Below are positions 1 to 6,010 of a stretch of DNA of 6,010 nt, piece after piece. Under the pieces are notes generated by a model. That model was given only the letters and a program-made list of their open reading frames with translations. It did no database searches and was not told the DNA's origin. The first letter of the stretch is position 1; the number at the start of each line of letters is the position of its first letter. The position numbers and the translations under genes were made by a program. Source of the DNA: Halomonas sp. (GTDB lineage Bacteria; Pseudomonadota; Gammaproteobacteria; Pseudomonadales; Oleiphilaceae); contig SLIH01000036.1 of the NCBI GenBank assembly GCA_007135745.1, positions 1 through 6,010 on the forward strand. Reading direction: 5' to 3'.

Positions 1-90
1 ACCGGCAATGCGCGCCAGCGGCTCAAGATGAGACGGGTCAGCGTCATTGCCGGCAGGGGCAACCGCTTCGCTCTCTTCCCCGGTCATCAT
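1..90 (-). CDS. N-terminal fragment of an unidentified protein; possibly ScpA by position
   Basis: A frame opens at ATG 90-88, inside the trpS stop region (the run ATGATGA gives a 4-nt overlap, or 1 nt if the second ATG at 87-85 is used). It stays open for 30 codons to the window edge. It begins MMTGEESEAVAPAGNDADP and ends HLEPLARIAG. This is an acidic, Ala/Pro/Gly-rich, probably disordered N-terminus with no domain visible. The overlap suggests co-translation with trpS. In many gammaproteobacteria the segregation and condensation protein gene scpA follows trpS, and ScpA proteins often start with a variable acidic stretch before the conserved region, so ScpA is the leading guess. Nothing in these 30 residues proves it. 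A weak GGA lies nine bases before the first ATG. Confidence 0.5.
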   Translation of the reverse strand, partial: MMTGEESEAVAPAGNDADPSHLEPLARIAG

Positions 91-1304
91 CGGCGGTATT
101 CCAGTCCCATGACGCGACGCACCTCCTGCAGCGTATCCCGGGCAGATGCCCTGGCGCGCTCACAGCCCTCGTCAATGATGGAGTAAACCAGATCGGGGTT
201 GTTTTCGTACTCCCGCGCCCGGTCCCGGAACTCCTTCTGCTGGGCTATGATTTTGTCTTCCAGCGGTTTTTTACAGTCCAGGCAACCAATACCCGCGTTG
301 CGACAACCCTGCTGGACCCATTCTTTGGTGTCTTCATCGGAATAGATATCGTGCAGCTGCCATACCGGGCACTTGTCCGGATCCCCCGGGTCGGTGCGAC
401 GCACACGCGCCGGGTCGGTCTGCATACGCCGGATCTTGATGCTTACCTCATCGGGATCCTCCCGCAGGCCAATGGTATTACCATAGGACTTCGACATTTT
501 CTGGCCATCCGTACCCGGGAGCTTGGCTTCAGGCGTCAACAACGCCTGGGGTTCCGGGAGAATGACCTTGCCTCCACCTTCGATGTATCCATAAAGGCGC
601 TCGCGATCCCCGAACGAGATATTCTGTTGCTCCTTGAGCAACGCACGGGCCGTCTCCAACGCCTCTTCGTCGCCCTGTTCGAGGAAACGCCTGCGCAGCG
701 AACGATACAATTTGGCGTTCTTCTTGCCCATTTTGGCAATCGCCTGCTCCGCTTGCTCCTCGAAGCCGGGATCCCGCCCATAGAGGTGATTGAAACGCCG
801 CGCGATCTCACGGGTAATCTCCACATGGGATACCTGATCCGCTCCCACCGGCACCCGACCGGCCCGATAGATCAGTATGTCCGCACTCTGCAGCAGTGGA
901 TAGCCAAGAAACCCATAGGTCGCGAGGTCTTTTTCCTTCAGCTTCTCCTGCTGATCCTTGAAGCTGGGAACCCTCTCCAGCCAGCCAAGTGGCGTGATCA
1001 TCGAGAGCAGGAGATGGAGCTCGGCATGCTCCGGCACCCGCGACTGGATGAACATGGTGGCGGAACCCGGGTTCACACCTGCGGCCAGCCAGTCGATGAC
1101 CATGTCCCAGACACTGCTTTCAATCGGCAGAGGATCATCATAATGGGTGGTCAGGGCATGCCAGTCAGCCACGAAAAAGAAGCATTCATATTCATGCTGA
1201 AGCTTGACCCAATTGGCGAGCACGCCGTGATAATGGCCGAGATGCAACCGGCCGGTGGGACGCATACCGGAAAGCACACGTTGTTCGGGTTCAACGGAAC
1301 TCAA
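87..1304 (-). CDS. trpS: Tryptophanyl-tRNA synthetase, long form with putative Fe-S cysteine motif
   Basis: This cytosolic class I synthetase charges tRNA-Trp with tryptophan at the expense of ATP. It has 405 aa, against about 330 in E. coli or Thermotoga. SGMRPTGRLHLGH (12-24) carries the HIGH-type signature. VADWHALTTHYDD (45-57), GWLERVPSFKDQ (107-118) and VPVGADQVSHVEITREIARRF (151-171) are core active-site regions, and KMSKS is at 269-273. About 69 residues (177-245), rich in charged helix-like sequence, are inserted between the Rossmann core and the KMSKS region. As I recall, Pseudomonas TrpS has a similar insert. Cys312, Cys334, Cys341 and Cys344 form C-x21-C-x6-C-x2-C, close to the Thermotoga [4Fe-4S] site. 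The start is TTG at 1304 with AAGGAG (1316-1311) six bases upstream. The next in-frame ATG (residue 14) falls inside the conserved SGMRPTG motif, so it is too late. It appears to have its own promoter. Confidence 0.96.
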   Translation of the reverse strand: MSSVEPEQRVLSGMRPTGRLHLGHYHGVLANWVKLQHEYECFFFVADWHALTTHYDDPLPIESSVWDMVIDWLAAGVNPGSATMFIQSRVPEHAELHLLLSMITPLGWLERVPSFKDQQEKLKEKDLATYGFLGYPLLQSADILIYRAGRVPVGADQVSHVEITREIARRFNHLYGRDPGFEEQAEQAIAKMGKKNAKLYRSLRRRFLEQGDEEALETARALLKEQQNISFGDRERLYGYIEGGGKVILPEPQALLTPEAKLPGTDGQKMSKSYGNTIGLREDPDEVSIKIRRMQTDPARVRRTDPGDPDKCPVWQLHDIYSDEDTKEWVQQGCRNAGIGCLDCKKPLEDKIIAQQKEFRDRAREYENNPDLVYSIIDEGCERARASARDTLQEVRRVMGLEYRR

Positions 1305-1310
1305 ACCTGA

Positions 1311-1316
1311 CTCCTT
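1311..1316 (-). promoter_or_regulatory. Shine-Dalgarno site fixing the TTG start of trpS
   Basis: AAGGAG on the minus strand lies six bases before TTG 1304-1302. No ATG or GTG is suitably placed. The resulting N-terminus leads directly into the conserved SGMRPTG motif, so this site decides the start. Confidence 0.75.
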
Positions 1317-1336
1317 AGTGAGGGCTGATCGAAAGC

Positions 1337-1365
1337 ATTATACGGATCAAAGACCGCAAGTTTAA
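1337..1365 (-). promoter_or_regulatory. Sigma70-like promoter for trpS
   Basis: Read on the minus strand, a consensus -10 hexamer TATAAT (1342-1337) lies 17 bases downstream of TTAAAC (1365-1360), a weak -35 with three of six consensus bases. Transcription would start near 1330, leaving a leader of about 26 nt before the TTG start. That is too short for a leader-peptide attenuator or a T-box. The alternative -35 TTGCGG is only 11 bases from the -10 and so is unlikely. Confidence 0.6.
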
Positions 1366-1400
1366 CGCCGCAGCACCATTCTCACCAGCCCGGTACCCAA

Positions 1401-1433
1401 CAACGCAAAGGGCCGGTCCCTGAGACCGGCCCC
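1401..1433 (-). terminator. Probable intrinsic terminator after sucD
   Basis: A perfect 9-bp inverted repeat, GGGCCGGTC (1410-1418) and GACCGGCCC (1424-1432), encloses a 5-base loop and begins 27 nt after the sucD stop. Read on the minus strand, the hairpin is followed by TTTGCGTTGTTGG, a short and interrupted T tract. The very stable stem and the position between an operon end and a new promoter support a terminator. The poor T tract leaves room for incomplete termination or a role in 3'-end protection. There is no T tract on the plus-strand side. Confidence 0.65.
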
Positions 1434-1459
1434 ATCCAACATTACAGGCAGCCAGCGGC

Positions 1460-2332
1460 TTACCAGCCTGCCGCTTCCTTCAGTGCCTTGCCGATCTCCG
1501 CCAGGCTGCGCACGGTATGTACACCCGCGTCCTGAAGGGCCGCAAATTTCTCATCGGCTGTCCCCTTGCCACCAGCGATGATGGCACCCGCGTGCCCCAT
1601 GCGCTTGCCCGGGGGAGCCGTGACACCCGCGATGTAGGAAACCACCGGCTTGCTGACGTTGGCTTTGATATAGGCCGCTGCCTCTTCTTCCGCCGTGCCA
1701 CCGATCTCGCCAATCATGACGATGGCCTCGGTTTCCGGATCGGCCTCAAAGAGCTCAAGCATGTCGATGAAGCTGGAACCCGGAATGGGATCCCCGCCAA
1801 TACCTACACAGGTGGACTGCCCAAAGCCGTAATCGGTGGTCTGCTTGACCGCTTCATAGGTCAGGGTTCCAGAGCGGGAAATAATGCCCACTTTGCCCGC
1901 CTGGTGAATATGACCCGGCATGATGCCGATCTTGCACTGATCCGGGGTAATCACACCCGGACAATTCGGCCCGATCATCCGTACCCCTTTGCGATCAACA
2001 TACTCTTTGACATAGAGCATATCGATTGTGGGGATGCCTTCCGTGATACAGACAATCAATTCGATGCCCGCCTCGGCCGCTTCAACAATGGCATCCTTAC
2101 AGAACGGGGCGGGCACGTAGATGACACTGGCAGTCGCGCCCGTCTTCTCCACGGCATCACGGACAGTGTTGAACACGGGAAGACCGAGATGTTCCGTGCC
2201 ACCCTTGCCCGGGCTTACACCACCGACCATCTGTGTTCCGTATTCAATGGACTGTTCGCTATGGAAGGTGCCCTGGGCGCCGGTGAAGCCCTGACAGATG
2301 ACTTTCGTATCCTTGTTGATCAAAACACTCAT
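1460..2332 (-). CDS. sucD: Succinyl-CoA synthetase (ADP-forming) alpha subunit
   Basis: This CoA-binding and phosphohistidine-carrying subunit works in 1:1 complex with SucC. It has 290 aa against 289 in E. coli. The N-terminal Rossmann-type CoA domain contains the glycine-rich GFTGAQG (15-21) and the conserved [10 protein letters not shown]. Next come [12 protein letters not shown] (119-130), SRSGTLTYE (152-160) and [10 protein letters not shown] (176-185), all family hallmarks. The phosphorylated histidine is His247 in [10 protein letters not shown]. The ATG sits in an ATGA overlap with the sucC stop, preceded by a strong GGGAGG six bases upstream, so translational coupling with sucC is likely. 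The TAA stop is followed after 27 nt by a GC-rich hairpin that probably ends the operon. No key residue is missing. Confidence 0.97.
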   Translation of the reverse strand: MSVLINKDTKVICQGFTGAQGTFHSEQSIEYGTQMVGGVSPGKGGTEHLGLPVFNTVRDAVEKTGATASVIYVPAPFCKDAIVEAAEAGIELIVCITEGIPTIDMLYVKEYVDRKGVRMIGPNCPGVITPDQCKIGIMPGHIHQAGKVGIISRSGTLTYEAVKQTTDYGFGQSTCVGIGGDPIPGSSFIDMLELFEADPETEAIVMIGEIGGTAEEEAAAYIKANVSKPVVSYIAGVTAPPGKRMGHAGAIIAGGKGTADEKFAALQDAGVHTVRSLAEIGKALKEAAGW

Positions 2333-3498
2333 GCTTCACCTCCCGCAGCGGCGACAACTTTTTCCGCGGCTTCTGTCAGACTGCTTGCGGCAATGATATT
2401 CAGACCGCTTTCGGCCAGTTTTCGTGTTCCGTTTTCAGCATTGTTGCCTTCCAGGCGAACCACGACCGGCACTTTGACGCCGACCTCTTCCACCGCGCCA
2501 ATAATGCCCTCGGCAATCATGTCGCAGCGAACAATCCCCCCGAAGATGTTGACCAGCACCGCCTGTACGGTGGTGTCGGAGAGAATGATCTTGAACGCTT
2601 CGGCCACGCGTTCCTTGGTTGCACCGCCACCCACATCCAGGAAGTTGGCCGGCTGGCCGCCGTGCAGCTTGATGATGTCCATGGTGCCCATGGCCAGGCC
2701 GGCGCCATTGACCATACAGCCGATGTTGCCTTCCAGAGCGACGTAATTGAGGTCCCATTCGGCCGCGTGGGCTTCACGCTCGTCTTCCTGACTGAGATCA
2801 CGCATTTCGGCAAGCTGTTTCTGACGATAGAGCGCATTGCCGTCCGCGCCGATCTTGGCATCCAGACAATGGAGATCGCCGGAGCTGGTAATCACCAGCG
2901 GATTGATCTCCACCAAGGCCAGATCACGCTCCTCGAACAGACGCGCCAGGCCCAGGAAGATCTTCGTGAACTGCTTGATCTGATCCCCTTTAAGCCCCAG
3001 GCTGAACGCAATCTGCCGGGCCTGATAGGGCTGAGCCCCAACCAGAGGATCAACTGCGGCACGCAGGATCTTCTCGGGAGTCTCTTCCGCAACCTTTTCG
3101 ATCTCGACGCCCCCTTCCGTAGAGGCCATGAAAACGATTCGACGCGAACCCCGGTCCACGACGGCACCCAGATAGAGTTCCTGGTCAATGTCGGTCAGTG
3201 ATTCCACCAGAATGGTGTTAACGGGCTGGCCCTTGGCATCCGTCTGGAAAGTGACGAGACGCTGCCCCAACCATTGATCGGCAAAGGCCCGGATCTCTTC
3301 CTTGCTTTTAACCAGTTTCACGCCACCGGCTTTGCCTCGGCCGCCGGCATGGACCTGCGCCTTGACGACCCAGCCGTCGCCGCCAATCCTGTCAGCAGCC
3401 GCAACAGCTTCGTCGGCGCTCTTACAAGGCACCCCTTCGGAAACCGGGAGCCCATACTCAGCAAACAGCTGCTTGCTTTGATATTCGTGGAGATTCAT
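2329..3498 (-). CDS. sucC: Succinyl-CoA synthetase (ADP-forming) beta subunit
   Basis: This is the nucleotide-binding beta subunit of the enzyme that converts succinyl-CoA, ADP and phosphate to succinate, ATP and CoA in the TCA cycle. It has 389 aa (E. coli SucC has 388) and is collinear with it. The N-terminal ATP-grasp domain shows Lys46, the glycine loop GRGKAGG (53-59), VEINPLV with Glu197 and Asn199 (metal/nucleotide site), and Asp213 in [10 protein letters not shown]. The C-terminal domain has [18 protein letters not shown] (257-274), [12 protein letters not shown] and [10 protein letters not shown] (317-326), which help to bind substrate and contact the alpha subunit. The start is ATG, with only a weak CAGG nine bases upstream. 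It begins 34 nt after the lpdA stop, and its TGA overlaps the sucD ATG by 4 nt. Specificity for ATP over GTP is inferred from likeness to E. coli, not shown. Confidence 0.97.
   Translation of the reverse strand: MNLHEYQSKQLFAEYGLPVSEGVPCKSADEAVAAADRIGGDGWVVKAQVHAGGRGKAGGVKLVKSKEEIRAFADQWLGQRLVTFQTDAKGQPVNTILVESLTDIDQELYLGAVVDRGSRRIVFMASTEGGVEIEKVAEETPEKILRAAVDPLVGAQPYQARQIAFSLGLKGDQIKQFTKIFLGLARLFEERDLALVEINPLVITSSGDLHCLDAKIGADGNALYRQKQLAEMRDLSQEDEREAHAAEWDLNYVALEGNIGCMVNGAGLAMGTMDIIKLHGGQPANFLDVGGGATKERVAEAFKIILSDTTVQAVLVNIFGGIVRCDMIAEGIIGAVEEVGVKVPVVVRLEGNNAENGTRKLAESGLNIIAASSLTEAAEKVVAAAGGEA
2339..2344 (-). promoter_or_regulatory. Strong Shine-Dalgarno site for sucD inside the end of sucC
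   Basis: GGGAGG on the minus strand lies six bases before the sucD ATG and is embedded in the last codons of sucC. Together with the ATGA stop/start overlap it suggests coupled translation of the two subunits. Confidence 0.7.
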
Positions 3499-3532
3499 AG
3501 ATCAAAACCTGTGTTAGTTCAGTAGGAACCGG

Positions 3533-5008
<1,476 letters not shown>

Positions 5009-5034
5009 TTACTCGACGTCCTGAAACCGTCGGG

Positions 5035-6010
5035 TTACACGTCGAGGAGAATCCGTGCCGGGTCCTCAAGCAACTCCTTGATGGTGACCAGGAACTGGAC
5101 CGCATCCTTTCCGTCAATCATGCGGTGGTCGTAGGACAGCGCCAGATACATCATTGGCAGCACAACAACCTCACCGTTTACCGCCATGGGCCGCTCCTGA
5201 ATCTTGTGCATCCCCAGAATCGCTGTCTGAGGCGGATTCAGAATCGGCGTCGACAACAGGGACCCGAAAATACCACCGTTCGTGATGGTGAAGGTGCCAC
5301 CCTGCATATCCTCAATGGCCAGCTTGCCATCCCGTGCCTTCTTGCCGTACTCAGTGATGCCCTTTTCCACATCGGCAACCGACAGCGCATCGGCGTCACG
5401 CAGTACCGGCACCACCAGGCCACGATCCGTTGACACGGCAATACCGACATCCTGGTAGCCGTGATAGACCATATCGTTGCCATCAATGGAGGCGTTGACC
5501 GCGGGGAAGCGTTTCAATGCCTCAACGGCGGCCTTGACGAAGAATCCCATGAAGCCCAGTTTAATGCCGTGACGTTTCTCAAAGGTGTCTTTGTAATCCT
5601 TGCGGATATCCATGATGGGCTTCATGTTGACTTCGTTGAAGGTGGTCAGCATGGCCGTATCACGCTGCACCTCCACAAGTCGCCGGGCGATGCTTGCCCG
5701 AAGCCGCGTCATGGGAACACGCTTTTCTGGCCGCTGCCCCTCCGGCATTGAAGTGGCCGGGGAGGCCGCCTCACCTGCGCCACTGGCGGGTGCAGAAGGT
5801 GCCGCTTCCGGCTCCTGACTGCCCTGCTCGAGATGGCGCAGCACATCTTCTTTCAGGACGCGACCACCGCGCCCCGTGGCCTCAACGCGGGAAGGGTCAA
5901 TCCCCTTTTCCTCGGCCAGTTTTTTGGCTGCGGGGCTGACAATCCGGTCTCCGCCATCATCAGACGCGGGCTCTTTCTGCTCCGGTTCCTTTGCTTCTTT
6001 GTAAGGCGCT
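5035..6010 (-). CDS. sucB: Dihydrolipoyllysine-residue succinyltransferase, E2 of 2-oxoglutarate dehydrogenase (partial, N-terminus outside window)
   Basis: This E2 core enzyme passes the succinyl group from its lipoyl arm to CoA in the cytosolic 2-oxoglutarate dehydrogenase complex. The frame is open to the window edge, giving 324 visible residues. E. coli SucB has about 405, so the lipoyl domain (about 80 residues) and the start lie beyond the window. Visible order: a charged linker (about 1-21), a peripheral subunit-binding domain that docks E1/E3 (about 22-61, containing [10 protein letters not shown] and [11 protein letters not shown]), an Ala/Pro-rich flexible linker (about 62-90), then the catalytic domain. 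The motif SYDHRMIDG carries the catalytic His295 and Asp299 (fragment numbering). [13 protein letters not shown] and the ending [14 protein letters not shown] match SucB rather than pyruvate-type AceF. The stop is TAA, 56 nt before lpdA. Internal GTG or ATG codons are not the true start because the subunit-binding domain lies upstream of them. Identity is near certain. Confidence 0.96.
   Translation of the reverse strand, partial: APYKEAKEPEQKEPASDDGGDRIVSPAAKKLAEEKGIDPSRVEATGRGGRVLKEDVLRHLEQGSQEPEAAPSAPASGAGEAASPATSMPEGQRPEKRVPMTRLRASIARRLVEVQRDTAMLTTFNEVNMKPIMDIRKDYKDTFEKRHGIKLGFMGFFVKAAVEALKRFPAVNASIDGNDMVYHGYQDVGIAVSTDRGLVVPVLRDADALSVADVEKGITEYGKKARDGKLAIEDMQGGTFTITNGGIFGSLLSTPILNPPQTAILGMHKIQERPMAVNGEVVVLPMMYLALSYDHRMIDGKDAVQFLVTIKELLEDPARILLDV

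Noticed and set aside
351..1310. 319-codon open frame on the plus strand
   Set aside because: It is antisense to trpS, has no family resemblance, and is a shadow of the real gene.
1517..2746. 409-codon open frame on the plus strand
   Set aside because: It lies antisense across sucD and sucC, has no recognisable domain, and is explained by the codon bias of the opposite strand.
5014..5032. Small inverted repeat CGACG / CGTCG between sucB and lpdA
   Set aside because: It has only 5 bp with a 9-base loop and no T tract, so it is too weak to call a terminator or attenuator in the middle of an operon.
5035..5844. Shorter sucB beginning at the internal GTG at 5844
   Set aside because: The frame continues upstream through the rest of the peripheral subunit-binding domain to the window edge, so this codon is internal.

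Overview
This window is ordinary core-metabolism DNA from what looks like a gammaproteobacterium. It is moderately GC-rich, and its proteins are close to the E. coli and Pseudomonas TCA-cycle enzymes. Every supported gene lies on the minus strand, so transcription runs from high to low coordinates. I see no mobile element, tRNA, rRNA, CRISPR array or sign of horizontal transfer, and no convincing new biological system.

Right and centre (about 6010 to 1460): the distal part of a 2-oxoglutarate dehydrogenase / succinyl-CoA synthetase operon, in the order sucB (5' end cut by the window edge), lpdA, sucC, sucD. SucB (E2) transfers the succinyl group to CoA, and LpdA (E3) reoxidises the E2 lipoyl arm and makes NADH. 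SucCD then turns succinyl-CoA into succinate with substrate-level ATP formation, so the block covers two consecutive TCA steps. Finding the E3 gene between sucB and sucC is the Pseudomonas-type arrangement. In E. coli, lpd lies with the pyruvate dehydrogenase genes. Gaps are short (56 and 34 nt) and sucC/sucD overlap by 4 nt, which fits one transcript.

Boundary (1305-1459): a 155-nt gap with a strong GC hairpin just after sucD, probably the operon terminator. It is followed by a sigma70-like promoter with a perfect TATAAT that should start a separate trpS transcript.

Left (about 1304 to 1): trpS encodes a long-form tryptophanyl-tRNA synthetase of 405 aa. It has a roughly 70-residue insert before KMSKS and a four-cysteine motif matching the [4Fe-4S] site of Thermotoga TrpRS. 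Its stop codon overlaps the start of another reading frame that leaves the window after 30 codons. From position and weak resemblance this could be scpA, but that is unproven.

The points most worth a second look are the putative Fe-S site and the insert in TrpRS, followed by the start-codon questions in trpS and lpdA.
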